Part shown: one piece after another, positions 34,824 through 43,782 of the stretch
Layout: every line of letters starts with the position of its first letter
How positions within the stretch are numbered: the stretch's first letter is position 1
Assembly (NCBI GenBank): GCA_005884665.1
Contig: VBAT01000045.1
Coordinates: forward strand, 1 to 64,000
DNA: 64,000 bases
Direction: 5' to 3'
Origin: Bacteroidota bacterium
GTDB taxonomy: Bacteria; Bacteroidota; Bacteroidia; Chitinophagales; Chitinophagaceae
Notes under the pieces: generated by a model
The model's database searches: none
Seen by the model: the letters and a program-made list of their open reading frames with translations, nothing else
What the model was told of the DNA's origin: nothing
Position numbers and translations under genes: made by a program

Positions 34824-36845
34824 ATGAAATACATTTTAAAAATAATAGTATTTATTTGGCTCCCATTGCTATCGCATACGCAGCAAGCGAATACCGATAG
34901 TTTAAGAAATGCATTAAAGAAAACTGCGGATGGACCTGCCCGATACAGGATCTCACGTGATATTTATAGCGTCTATGAGGAATCAAACCGGGATTCGGCA
35001 CTTTACTATGCCGATCAGGGTTTGTTGATTGCTCAAAGAAGTCATCAAAAAAATGCCGAGGCCATGTCATTGTCGAACAAAGCCTACCAATTGACTCAAT
35101 TGGGCCGGTTCGCGGATGCACTTCAGTGTCTTCAACAGGCGTTTATTATAGCGGAAGATCCGCGTACCGAGAAAGACCCCTATTGGGATGTATCAACGCT
35201 TGGTTTTAAAGGCAACAACAGGTTATTGGCACTGTCTTATGCGCATCACATGTTTGCAATCCTGATGTTCAGAACGGAAAATACAGAACAGCAAATTTTT
35301 CATTTTAAAGAAGCAGGAAGGATCGGGACTGAGATCGGCTACCTGCCACGCATGATACTTGCTAATATGAACCTGGGGCAGAGCTACCTTTTGATCAACA
35401 AACTCGATTCTGCACTCCTGTATGAAAATGAAGCTTCACGGCTTCAATCAAAATCGCCATTTGAAAAGTATGCCGGTCATATAAGAATGAGCCTGGGCGA
35501 TATCTACGCTGCCATGGGAGAGCAATCACTAGCCTTACAACACTATTATTCTGGTTTGGCCTCAGTAATAAAATGGAACAACCAGGGCGTTAGAAGCAGG
35601 ATCTTTTTGCGTCTGTCCAAATATCATCTTGCCTCGGGAAATAAGGATTCGGCCTTATATTACTCTACCCAAAATCTGGCCGCTATTCAATCCATGGGAG
35701 CTGTGGCTGGATCGGAAACCAATATCGGGATTGGTTATGAATACATGTACCTGAGTTACCAATTAAATCAGCGGTTTGACAGCGCCTACAAGTACCAAAG
35801 CCTGGCGATGACGGCAAAAGACAGTTTAAATAAAGTGAAGATTAGGAATATAACCGATTTCCAAAATCTCACGTTTCGCGAACAGATCAGGCTTCGGGAA
35901 GTTGAAAAAGAAAGAACAGCCTATCAAAATAAAATAAGGACCTATTTATTACTGGGCGGCATTGCCTTATTATTATTGTTTGCCCTTTTCTTTTACCGGA
36001 ATACCCGCCAGAAACACAAAGCGAAAATCAAAATTGAAAAAGCTTACGATGATCTCAAAGCGACGCAGCAGCAGTTGATCCAATCGGAGAAGATGGCTTC
36101 ATTAGGTGAGCTTACGGCCGGTATTGCCCATGAGATTCAAAACCCATTGAACTTCATCAACAACTTTTCTGAGGTGAATAAAGAATTGCTTATTGAAATG
36201 AATGATGAAATTGAAAAAGGGAATTATACCGAGGTAAAAGCAATAGCCAAAGATGTTACAGATAACCAGGGTAAAATAAACCACCACGGTAAAAGAGCGG
36301 ACGCCATTGTAAAGGGAATGTTGCAACATAGCCGCGCTGGCAGCGGGCAGAAAGAACCGACCGATATTAATGCCCTGTGTGATGAATATTTAAGACTTGC
36401 CTACCATGGCCTGCGGGCAAAAGACAAAACCTTCAATGCAAAAATTGAAACGGATTTCGATGGCAGTATTGGAAAAATAAATGTCGTGACGCAGGATATT
36501 GGCCGCGTTGTGCTGAATTTGATCACAAACGCGTTTTATGCGGCCCCCCTGTCCCCCAAGGGGGGGTTTAGAGGCTCCGATTATTCGCATGAACCTACCG
36601 TGTGGGTCAGCACGAAAAAAGAAGGCAATAAAATTATAATTACCGTAAGGGATAACGGACCAGGCATTCCAGCTAATATTTTAGACAAGATTTTTCAGCC
36701 TTTTTTTACTACCAAGCCGACCGGACAGGGAACGGGCCTGGGTTTAAGTCTAAGTTATGATATTATCAAAGCACATGGAGGTAAGTTGAAGGTAGAATCA
36801 AAAGAAGGTGAAGGAAGTGAGTTTATCATTCAATTACCGGTATAA
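34824..36845 (+). CDS. TPR-containing membrane histidine kinase
   Basis: A signal peptide (residues 1-20) is followed by TPR-like repeats (about 30-330, e.g. DSALYYADQGLLIAQR, FADALQCLQQAFIIAE, SLALQHYYSGLASV), a coiled coil, one membrane helix (about 373-392), and a cytoplasmic kinase core with SEKMASLGELTAGIAHEIQ (H436), NLITNAFYA, DNGPGIP and GTGLGLSLSYD. The sensor part is periplasmic. It starts 2 bp after the giant kinase stop. The kinase core is close to those of its neighbours, a sign of local duplication. A repeat-encoded loop (PLSPKGGF) lies in the ATPase domain. Confidence 0.9.
   Translation: MKYILKIIVFIWLPLLSHTQQANTDSLRNALKKTADGPARYRISRDIYSVYEESNRDSALYYADQGLLIAQRSHQKNAEAMSLSNKAYQLTQLGRFADALQCLQQAFIIAEDPRTEKDPYWDVSTLGFKGNNRLLALSYAHHMFAILMFRTENTEQQIFHFKEAGRIGTEIGYLPRMILANMNLGQSYLLINKLDSALLYENEASRLQSKSPFEKYAGHIRMSLGDIYAAMGEQSLALQHYYSGLASVIKWNNQGVRSRIFLRLSKYHLASGNKDSALYYSTQNLAAIQSMGAVAGSETNIGIGYEYMYLSYQLNQRFDSAYKYQSLAMTAKDSLNKVKIRNITDFQNLTFREQIRLREVEKERTAYQNKIRTYLLLGGIALLLLFALFFYRNTRQKHKAKIKIEKAYDDLKATQQQLIQSEKMASLGELTAGIAHEIQNPLNFINNFSEVNKELLIEMNDEIEKGNYTEVKAIAKDVTDNQGKINHHGKRADAIVKGMLQHSRAGSGQKEPTDINALCDEYLRLAYHGLRAKDKTFNAKIETDFDGSIGKINVVTQDIGRVVLNLITNAFYAAPLSPKGGFRGSDYSHEPTVWVSTKKEGNKIIITVRDNGPGIPANILDKIFQPFFTTKPTGQGTGLGLSLSYDIIKAHGGKLKVESKEGEGSEFIIQLPV
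36546..36590. repeat. CG-rich palindromic repeat in the HATPase domain, copy 2
   Basis: 45 nt in frame (CCCCTGTCCCCCAAGGGGGG, then ...GGCTCCGATTATTCGCAT), encoding PLSPKGGF and GSDYSH at the same site as copy 1. Confidence 0.8.
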
Positions 36846-36849
36846 CCCA

Positions 36850-38811
36850 ATGATGATAAGGAAATCTATTTTTATTTTTTTGTTCCTGTTTGCAGGTGGC
36901 CTGGCCTATACGCAAACGAGGCAGGTGGTTGATAGCCTGAAGCAACAGCTTGCCGATGCAAAAGACGATACCAGCAGGATCAATGCACAAATCGCATTGT
37001 GTCTTCTTTACCGTTTGGGAAATACGGATTCTTCACTCATGTACGGCCAGCAGGCTCTCGAGTCAGCCAGTAAAATTAAATACTTCCGGGGACAGGTCAC
37101 AGTACTTGGATTTATGTGTATTGCAATGGAGCAACGCGGCAATTTGCCAAAATCCCTCGAACTAGGATTTACAGCCTTGCGAATAGCAGAAGAAAACAAT
37201 TTAAAAGCTTTAACAGGGCCGGCACTGGATGGGATTGGAGAAGCCTATATCATATTGAAAGATTATCCAAAGGCAATAAGTTATTTGCGCAGGTATCTGC
37301 TCCACCAGAATGCCCAGGGATTAGCTTATGCTTATTTCGACCTGGGGGTTGCGTTTTCGGGATTGAACCAGTTAGATTCGGCCAATTTTTATGAGCAAAA
37401 AGCAATTGAAGCTTTTAAAAAAATCAATTATGAGGAACCGTTAGTGTACCAGGCCATCGGTGATATAAAAATAAAATCCGGTGATTTGTCAAATGCATTG
37501 GATTACTACCAGATGAGCCTTAGCATCGCGCTTAAAAATAATGAACCCAGGGCCTCAACTTATGCCTACAATAAAATCGCGGCGCTGTATAAAACTACCG
37601 GGGAACCGGATTCTGCTATTCGTTATGCGCAAAAGGGATTTGAGGAATCGAGACTGATTAACCAAAAGAAAACAATACTTGAAGCAGCCGTCTTACTGTC
37701 AGAGTTATATGAACCCAAAGACACCAAAGTATCCTTAGACTATCTTAAAATCGCAACTTCGTATAAGGACAGCCTGTTTGGTGCAGGTAATATCGAAGCC
37801 GTGCAAACATTGGTTACACAGGAAGAAAAGCGGCAAAGCGAGATTGCTGCGGATAAAATCGCCTTCCGAAATCAGTTGAAGCAATATGGATTAATAGGGG
37901 TATTGGTGATTTTGCTGATCGTTGCTTTTTTTCTATACAGGAATAATCGAAAAGAAAAAGCGGCCAAGCGGCTCCTTCAAAATAAGAATGAGGTAATTGA
38001 ACAAACACTTGATCATCTCAAACTCACCCAGGCGCAGCTCGTTCAGTCGGAAAAAATGGCAAGCCTCGGTGAATTGACAGCAGGCATTGCGCATGAGATC
38101 CAGAATCCGTTAAACTTCGTCAATAATTTTTCGGAAGTAAACAATGAACTGATTGATGAAGTTAAAGATCAAAGGGAAAAACTAAAAAAAGAGGAGCTTG
38201 ATGCATTACTCGATGACATTTTCTGCAACAATGAAAAAATAATCACTCATGGCAAAAGAGCAGATGCGATTGTAAAGGGTATGTTGCAACATAGCCGGTC
38301 TGGCAGTGGACAGAAAGAGCCGACCGATATCAATGCCCTCTGCGATGAATATTTAAGACTGGCCTACCATGGCCTGCGGGCAAAGGACAAAACCTTCAAT
38401 GTAAAAATTGAAACGAGTTTCGATGACAGCATTGGAAAAATAAATGTCGTTACACAGGATATAGGTCGTGTTGTGCTGAACCTGATAACAAACGCTTTTT
38501 ATGCGGTCCCCCTTCCCCCCAAGGGGGGGTTTAGAGGCTCCGATTATTCGCATGAACCTACCGTATGGGTCAGTACGAAGAAGGAAGGCAACAAGATCTT
38601 AATTAAGGTAAGGGATAATGGTCCCGGCATCCCCGCCAATATTTTAGAAAAGATTTTCCAGCCTTTCTTTACGACCAAACCAGCAGGCGAGGGAACGGGT
38701 TTAGGCTTATCGCTAAGCTATGATATTATTAAAGCTCATGGCGGGGAAATAAAAGTAGAGAGTAAAGAGGGAGAAGGCACTACATTTATTATTACAATTC
38801 CTTTCACTTAA
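36850..38811 (+). CDS. TPR-containing membrane histidine kinase
   Basis: Signal peptide or anchor (MIRKSIFIFLFLFAGGLAYT), TPR repeats (about 30-300: DSSLMYGQQALESASK, YPKAISYLRRYLL, DSAIRYAQKGFEESR), a membrane helix (about 345-365, YGLIGVLVILLIVAFFLYR), and a kinase core with SEKMASLGELTAGIAHEIQ (H415), NLITNAFYA, DNGPGIP and GTGLGLSLSYD. The chosen ATG lies 4 bp after the previous stop; an upstream ATG at 36808 would overlap the previous gene by 38 bp and spoil the signal peptide. It is very close in sequence to the previous kinase in the last 250 residues, at DNA level too. Confidence 0.9.
   Translation: MMIRKSIFIFLFLFAGGLAYTQTRQVVDSLKQQLADAKDDTSRINAQIALCLLYRLGNTDSSLMYGQQALESASKIKYFRGQVTVLGFMCIAMEQRGNLPKSLELGFTALRIAEENNLKALTGPALDGIGEAYIILKDYPKAISYLRRYLLHQNAQGLAYAYFDLGVAFSGLNQLDSANFYEQKAIEAFKKINYEEPLVYQAIGDIKIKSGDLSNALDYYQMSLSIALKNNEPRASTYAYNKIAALYKTTGEPDSAIRYAQKGFEESRLINQKKTILEAAVLLSELYEPKDTKVSLDYLKIATSYKDSLFGAGNIEAVQTLVTQEEKRQSEIAADKIAFRNQLKQYGLIGVLVILLIVAFFLYRNNRKEKAAKRLLQNKNEVIEQTLDHLKLTQAQLVQSEKMASLGELTAGIAHEIQNPLNFVNNFSEVNNELIDEVKDQREKLKKEELDALLDDIFCNNEKIITHGKRADAIVKGMLQHSRSGSGQKEPTDINALCDEYLRLAYHGLRAKDKTFNVKIETSFDDSIGKINVVTQDIGRVVLNLITNAFYAVPLPPKGGFRGSDYSHEPTVWVSTKKEGNKILIKVRDNGPGIPANILEKIFQPFFTTKPAGEGTGLGLSLSYDIIKAHGGEIKVESKEGEGTTFIITIPFT
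38509..38553. repeat. CG-rich palindromic repeat in the HATPase domain, copy 3
   Basis: 45 nt in frame (CCCCTTCCCCCCAAGGGGGG, then ...GGCTCCGATTATTCGCAT), encoding PLPPKGGF and GSDYSH, again between NAFYA and PTVWV. Confidence 0.8.
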
Positions 38812-38826
38812 CCAAAAAACAGGAAC

Positions 38827-39594
38827 ATGAAGTACAACAAATCAATTCCGCTGATTTTGCTCATTCTTTTTTACCTGGGCGCTCAACAGTCATTTTCGCA
38901 GCAGTCATCCCGCTTTAGCTTTAATAAATACGGGAATGATAAAGGGGATACACTGCTTTACCGCCAGCTTTTTCCAGATGCGGACACATTCCGGCGCTAC
39001 CCGCTGGTGATCTTTCTTCATGGTTCCGGTGAACGCGGAAATGATAATGAAGCCCAGCTAAAATGGGGAGTGGCGAATTTTGCAACCGATCAAAACATGA
39101 TCCTGCATCCTGCTTTTGTGATTGCTCCTCAATGTCCTGAAAAATCGGGCTGGTCTAATTTTTCAAGGTCCGACATGAAACTGCTGCCGACGCCCACAAA
39201 ACCGATGGAATTGCTCATCGGGCTTATCCGTCAAATGATAAAAACGCAGCGTATCGATAGCAACCGTATTTATATTACCGGTCTTTCCATGGGTGGTTAC
39301 GGTACATATGATGCTATTGAGAGATACCCCAATTTATTTGCTGCTGCTGTTCCTGTTTGCGGAGCGGGGGATGCTTCAAAAGCCAGCACGATCGTGAAGT
39401 TGCCGATCTGGATATTTCATGGGGCAGACGACCCTGCGGTGGATCCAAAATATTCACTGGAAATGTTCCAGGCATTGACAAAACTGGGAGCACGCCCGGG
39501 ATTTACACAATACCCGGAGGTCGGGCATTTTTCCTGGCTGCATGCATACAGCGAAACCAATATGATGGAATGGCTTTTCAGACAGCACAGGTGA
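38827..39594 (+). CDS. Secreted alpha/beta hydrolase (esterase/peptidase-like)
   Basis: A signal peptide (residues 1-25, ending QQSFSQQ) is followed by an alpha/beta hydrolase fold: oxyanion region FLHGSGERG, nucleophile elbow GLSMGG (S154), acid in FHGADDPAVDP (D201 or D202) and base in VGHFSW (H234). It resembles the prolyl-oligopeptidase/dienelactone hydrolase group annotated as phospholipase or carboxylesterase and often linked to polysaccharide esters. The substrate is not predictable. It interrupts a row of kinase genes, 15 bp after the third kinase, so it is probably co-transcribed with them. Confidence 0.85.
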   Translation: MKYNKSIPLILLILFYLGAQQSFSQQSSRFSFNKYGNDKGDTLLYRQLFPDADTFRRYPLVIFLHGSGERGNDNEAQLKWGVANFATDQNMILHPAFVIAPQCPEKSGWSNFSRSDMKLLPTPTKPMELLIGLIRQMIKTQRIDSNRIYITGLSMGGYGTYDAIERYPNLFAAAVPVCGAGDASKASTIVKLPIWIFHGADDPAVDPKYSLEMFQALTKLGARPGFTQYPEVGHFSWLHAYSETNMMEWLFRQHR

Positions 39595-39659
39595 ACCGTG
39601 CGTATTTGTAAAAAAATCATACCTTTTGCATGATCGTTCACCACCAACTCTGCCGCAAA

Positions 39660-42317
39660 ATGGTAAAGAAACTGCTGCTACTTAGTATAACAGTGATTTG
39701 TTATAATGTTCTGTTTTCCCAACAGAAGACAGTAGACAGTTTAAAGACGCTCCTGCAATCTCATACTACAGCTGATACTGAACAGGTAAACATCATCAAC
39801 AGCCTGGCAAAATTGGTGCGCAGGTCTAATCCCGGTCTTTTTGATTCCCTGGTAACGTCGGCGGTCAGTCTTTCAGACCAATTAAACTATAAGAAAGGAA
39901 AAGGTACGGCGCTTACATTGAAAGCTGTAAGGTATTATGACATCTCTAATTTCCCTGCTGCCACACAGACATACGAACAAGCCAAATTGCTTCTTGAATC
40001 TGCCAACGATATCCGTGGACTTAGTTATTTGTTGCGAATGCGGGCCAACCTGGTCATGGACGAAGGTGATTATGCTAAATCTCTTGATGATTTTTTGCAG
40101 GGATTGAAACTGGCTGAACAGGCTGGCGATATCAAACAGGCAATCGAAATCAACCGCACCGTCGGTTATCTCTATGATATTATAGGCGACTATGAAAAAG
40201 CTGTGCCTTATCAAAATGCCGCGCTTCGCCAGGCAGAAAGCATTGGCTACAAGCAGGGAATGTCCGGGGCCTATAATGCTATCGGTAAAACATACAAGAC
40301 GCGAGGTATGTACCCCGCTTCGCTGGAAGCGTATATGAAGAATCTTCGTATAGACGAAGAGATGAAAGATTCAAGCAATATTGCTGTTTCTTACAGCAAT
40401 ATCGGGGATGTATATGAACGTATGGGAAAATACAAGGAAGCTTTTGATTACCTGCGGCCGGCATTAGCATATAACCTGAAACGCGCGGGCAAGAACACGA
40501 TGATACCCTGGGATGAATGGGCGATCGGGAAAGCGTTAACCCACTCAGGCAATCCCGATAGCGGATTGTATTATGCGAAGCATGCCTACCAGCTCTCACA
40601 GCAAATGGGATGGAAACTGTACCTGCGCGAGATCACTTATCTTATTGCCGAATCTGCTGCTAAACTAAAACAATGGGATACGGCCTATAAATACCAGGTT
40701 CTCACATCTGCCTATAAGGATTCTTTGACGGGAATAGAGACGACAAGAAAAACCGTCATGTTACAGGCCACCTTTGACCTCGATAAAAAGCAAAATGTAA
40801 TTGACCTGCAAAATGCTGAACACCGCAGGGATCGTGCATTTCTCATAATGGTCCTGGGAGGTCTGGTCACTGCTGTTGTCCTTGGTATTATTTTACTCCG
40901 CAATAATCGCCAAAAGCAAAAAGCAAATGCATTATTGCAAAGACAGAAGAAGGAAATAGATGATAAGGCCAGCGAGCTTTCGCTTCAAAAGGACGAATTG
41001 CAACAATCCTATAGCAATATCGAACTGCTCGGTGAAATCGGGCGTAAGATCACTTCTTCACTTTCGATAGAGACAGTCATCAGCACGGTGTATGATAACG
41101 TCAACACGCTGATGGACGCTTCGATATTCGGCATCGGTATTTATAATGAAGAATTGAAGAAAATCGATTTCCCGGCTACATATGAAAACGGGACAGCCCT
41201 CCCTTTTTATTCCAATTCGATCTACGACCAAAACCGTTTCGCCGCCCTTTGTTTTATCAGTGGTAAGGAGATCGTGATGGGCGAACTGGAGACAGAGTAC
41301 CAGAATTATCTTCAACAGGTGCCTGCTCCCAAACAGGGTGACCAGCCGGTATCGCTTATTTACCTTCCGTTAAAAATAAAAGACAGGATGCTTGGGGTTA
41401 TAACGGTTCAAAGCTTTCAGAGAAAAGCTTATTCCGATCATCATCTTTTTATGTTACGCAATATCGCGGTCTACACGGCTATTGGCCTCGAAAACGCTGA
41501 GTCCTTTAAGAAACTCAACGAAACCGTCGACAGTCTTAAAAAAACACAGAAGCAACTCATTCAATCTGAAAAAATGGCTTCATTGGGCGAGTTGATAGCG
41601 GGCATTGCCCACGAGATCCAAAACCCGCTAAACTTCGTCAATAACTTTTCTGAAGTAAACAAAGAGCTGTTGGATGAAATGAATGAAAAAGTGGCGGAAG
41701 GAAACTATGAAGAAGTAAAAGCTATTGCGAAAGACGTAGCGGACAACCAGGAAAAAATAAACTTTCATGGAAAAAGAGCTGATGCCATTGTAAAAGGAAT
41801 GTTGCAGCATTCAAGAACGAGTAGTGGACAAAAAGAGCCGACAGATATCAATGCCCTTGTTGACGAATACCTGCGGTTGGCCTATCACGGACTCCGGGCA
41901 AAAGACAAGTCCTTCCATGCGAGGTTTGAAACGGATTTTGATAATACCATTAACAATGTTACTGTCGTTCCGCAGGAAATTGGAAGGGTCATTCTGAATC
42001 TCCTCAATAATGCTTTTTATGCCGTCACCGAAAAAAAGAAACTGGCCGGAGATACATATACACCTACCGTCAATATAACTACCCGTAAAAAAACAGACAG
42101 GGTTGAGATAAAAGTCAACGACAACGGTAACGGCGTTCCTCAAAAAATACTGGATAAGATCTTTCAGCCTTTTTTTACAACCAAACCTGCCGGCCAGGGT
42201 ACCGGGCTGGGACTGTCATTAAGTTATGATATAATCACCAAGGGACATGGTGGCGAGCTGAAAATAGAAACCCGCGAAGGAGAAGGATCTTCATTCATTA
42301 TTTTATTACCGATATAA
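39660..42317 (+). CDS. TPR-GAF membrane histidine kinase
   Basis: From ATG 39660 the 885-residue protein has a signal peptide (LLLLSITVICYNVLFSQQ), TPR repeats (about 50-340: AATQTYEQAKLLLESA, YAKSLDDFLQGLKLAEQAG, YPASLEAYMKNLRI, YKEAFDYLRPALAYN), a membrane helix (about 392-412), a coiled coil, a GAF domain (about 455-613), a DHp domain with SEKMASLGELIAGIAHEIQ (H651) and an HATPase domain (NLLNNAFYA, DNGNGVP, GTGLGLSLSYD). It lacks the CG-rich repeat; its loop there is VTEKKKLAGDTYT, probably the ancestral form. An upstream ATG at 39630 would add a non-signal leader. The two receiver genes follow. Confidence 0.9.
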   Translation: MVKKLLLLSITVICYNVLFSQQKTVDSLKTLLQSHTTADTEQVNIINSLAKLVRRSNPGLFDSLVTSAVSLSDQLNYKKGKGTALTLKAVRYYDISNFPAATQTYEQAKLLLESANDIRGLSYLLRMRANLVMDEGDYAKSLDDFLQGLKLAEQAGDIKQAIEINRTVGYLYDIIGDYEKAVPYQNAALRQAESIGYKQGMSGAYNAIGKTYKTRGMYPASLEAYMKNLRIDEEMKDSSNIAVSYSNIGDVYERMGKYKEAFDYLRPALAYNLKRAGKNTMIPWDEWAIGKALTHSGNPDSGLYYAKHAYQLSQQMGWKLYLREITYLIAESAAKLKQWDTAYKYQVLTSAYKDSLTGIETTRKTVMLQATFDLDKKQNVIDLQNAEHRRDRAFLIMVLGGLVTAVVLGIILLRNNRQKQKANALLQRQKKEIDDKASELSLQKDELQQSYSNIELLGEIGRKITSSLSIETVISTVYDNVNTLMDASIFGIGIYNEELKKIDFPATYENGTALPFYSNSIYDQNRFAALCFISGKEIVMGELETEYQNYLQQVPAPKQGDQPVSLIYLPLKIKDRMLGVITVQSFQRKAYSDHHLFMLRNIAVYTAIGLENAESFKKLNETVDSLKKTQKQLIQSEKMASLGELIAGIAHEIQNPLNFVNNFSEVNKELLDEMNEKVAEGNYEEVKAIAKDVADNQEKINFHGKRADAIVKGMLQHSRTSSGQKEPTDINALVDEYLRLAYHGLRAKDKSFHARFETDFDNTINNVTVVPQEIGRVILNLLNNAFYAVTEKKKLAGDTYTPTVNITTRKKTDRVEIKVNDNGNGVPQKILDKIFQPFFTTKPAGQGTGLGLSLSYDIITKGHGGELKIETREGEGSSFIILLPI

Positions 42318-42356
42318 AAACCTATTATATTTACCTTAATTGCAAACAGAGATATC

Positions 42357-42731
42357 ATGAAAATATTAGTAGTTGACGATGAAAAAGACGTTCAGGTCCT
42401 ATTTGAGCAAAGGTTCAGGAAAGAGATAAAAAATGGTGAAATGGAATTCGCTTTTGCTTATTCCGGCGAAGAAGCACTCGATTATCTCACGAAGCACCTG
42501 CACGAGGCGGTTTTGATACTTTCCGATATCAATATGCCGGGAATGACCGGCCTGGAGTTGCTGAAACAGATCAAACAAAAACATCATGAGCCACCTCCCG
42601 TTGTAATGATGATCACCGCATATGGCGACGCGGAAAACTATAATATGGCGATGCGCCTCGGCGCGGACGATTTCCTAACGAAACCCCTTGAGTTTGCTGT
42701 TTTAAAAGAAAAATTAAAAGCCATCCACTGA
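42357..42731 (+). CDS. Stand-alone response-regulator receiver
   Basis: A 124-residue single receiver domain: acidic pair in KILVVDDEKD, phospho-acceptor D57 in LSDINMPGMTG, conserved Thr/Ser region MMITAYGD, and lysine in FLTKPLEF. There is no output domain. Its TGA overlaps the ATG of the receiver-cyclase gene, so they are co-translated. It is likely a phosphate acceptor for the upstream kinases, acting by protein contact or as a phosphate sink. Confidence 0.93.
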   Translation: MKILVVDDEKDVQVLFEQRFRKEIKNGEMEFAFAYSGEEALDYLTKHLHEAVLILSDINMPGMTGLELLKQIKQKHHEPPPVVMMITAYGDAENYNMAMRLGADDFLTKPLEFAVLKEKLKAIH

Positions 42732-43762
42732 TGACAAAAATTCTCGTTGTTGATGACGAAACGGATCTCGAGGTGTTAATCCGGCAAAAATTCAGGCAGA
42801 AAATAAGAGAGCAGCAATACGAGTTTGTATTTGCAGGAAACGGAAGAGATGCGCTGGATAAATTGCAACAACACGCCGATATAGCCATTGTATTAAGCGA
42901 CATCAACATGCCGGAAATGGATGGGCTGACCCTGCTGTCAAAGCTTACTGAAGCAGCTCCATTGATCAGGGCCGTTATGGTATCTGCTTATGGCGATATG
43001 GATAATATCCGCACGGCCATGAATCGCGGCGCTTTTGACTTTGTCACCAAGCCGGTAAACTTCGAAGACCTGGAAATAACGATGGAAAAGACCATTGGTT
43101 ATGTAACCCAGTTAAAAGAAACATTGAGGGCCATCAAAGAAAACAATATTCTCAAGATGTATGTGGACGCCAACGTGCTCAACTTCATGGGTACGCGGGA
43201 ATACGAAACTTCTTTAACAGCCAATGAAACGGTAGAAGCTTCAGTAGCCTTTATCGACATATGCAGCTTCACCACGATCAGCGAAAAAGAAAGTCCCGAT
43301 ACGGTAGTGAAGATGTTGAATAAGTATTTTGACCTGATGGTGAAAGAGATCATTGCGCAGAATGGGATCATTGATAAGTTCATTGGGGATTGCATCATGG
43401 CCGTGTTCAAAGACGATTATCATTTAGACCGGGCAATTGATGCCTGTATCGCCATACGCGATAAAATCGATTTTCTGCCGACCGAGCACAGTTTCTCTCC
43501 CAAAGTGTCTATCGGGATCAATTCGGGTGAAATGATATCGGGTAACATTGGCTCAGCTGCATTGCGGAGGCTGGATTATACAGTGATCGGTGACGTTGTC
43601 AATACTGCCCAACGCCTGCAAGCTGCTGCGGGCAGCAGCCAGATCGTAATCACCGGGGAATCTTACGAAAAAGTCAAGCAATCATTCAATTGCCGGAAGA
43701 TAGGAACAACCGTCTTAAAAAATAAAGAAGCGCAACCCAGCCTGTACGAGGTGCTGAATTAA
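42731..43762 (+). CDS. Response regulator with class III adenylate cyclase output
   Basis: An N-terminal receiver (KILVVDDETD; D57 in LSDINMPEMDG; VSAYGDMDN; FVTKPVNF) is joined by a helix to a class III nucleotide cyclase (about 165-340). Cyclase motifs: metal aspartates in VAFIDICSF and FIGDCIMAVF, substrate lysine in IIDKFIGD and aspartate in LDYTVIGD, and the Asn/Arg pair in VVNTAQRLQ. The Lys/Asp pair predicts ATP rather than GTP as substrate. Phosphorylation by the neighbouring kinases should control cAMP synthesis. Confidence 0.92.
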   Translation: MTKILVVDDETDLEVLIRQKFRQKIREQQYEFVFAGNGRDALDKLQQHADIAIVLSDINMPEMDGLTLLSKLTEAAPLIRAVMVSAYGDMDNIRTAMNRGAFDFVTKPVNFEDLEITMEKTIGYVTQLKETLRAIKENNILKMYVDANVLNFMGTREYETSLTANETVEASVAFIDICSFTTISEKESPDTVVKMLNKYFDLMVKEIIAQNGIIDKFIGDCIMAVFKDDYHLDRAIDACIAIRDKIDFLPTEHSFSPKVSIGINSGEMISGNIGSAALRRLDYTVIGDVVNTAQRLQAAAGSSQIVITGESYEKVKQSFNCRKIGTTVLKNKEAQPSLYEVLN

Positions 43763-43782
43763 CTTCACGAAAAATTCATTTC

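Noticed and set aside
34516-38553. Minus-strand frames encoding PPLGGQGG-like peptides across the kinase repeats
   Set aside because: They are mirror readings of the CG-rich palindrome within well-conserved kinase domains.
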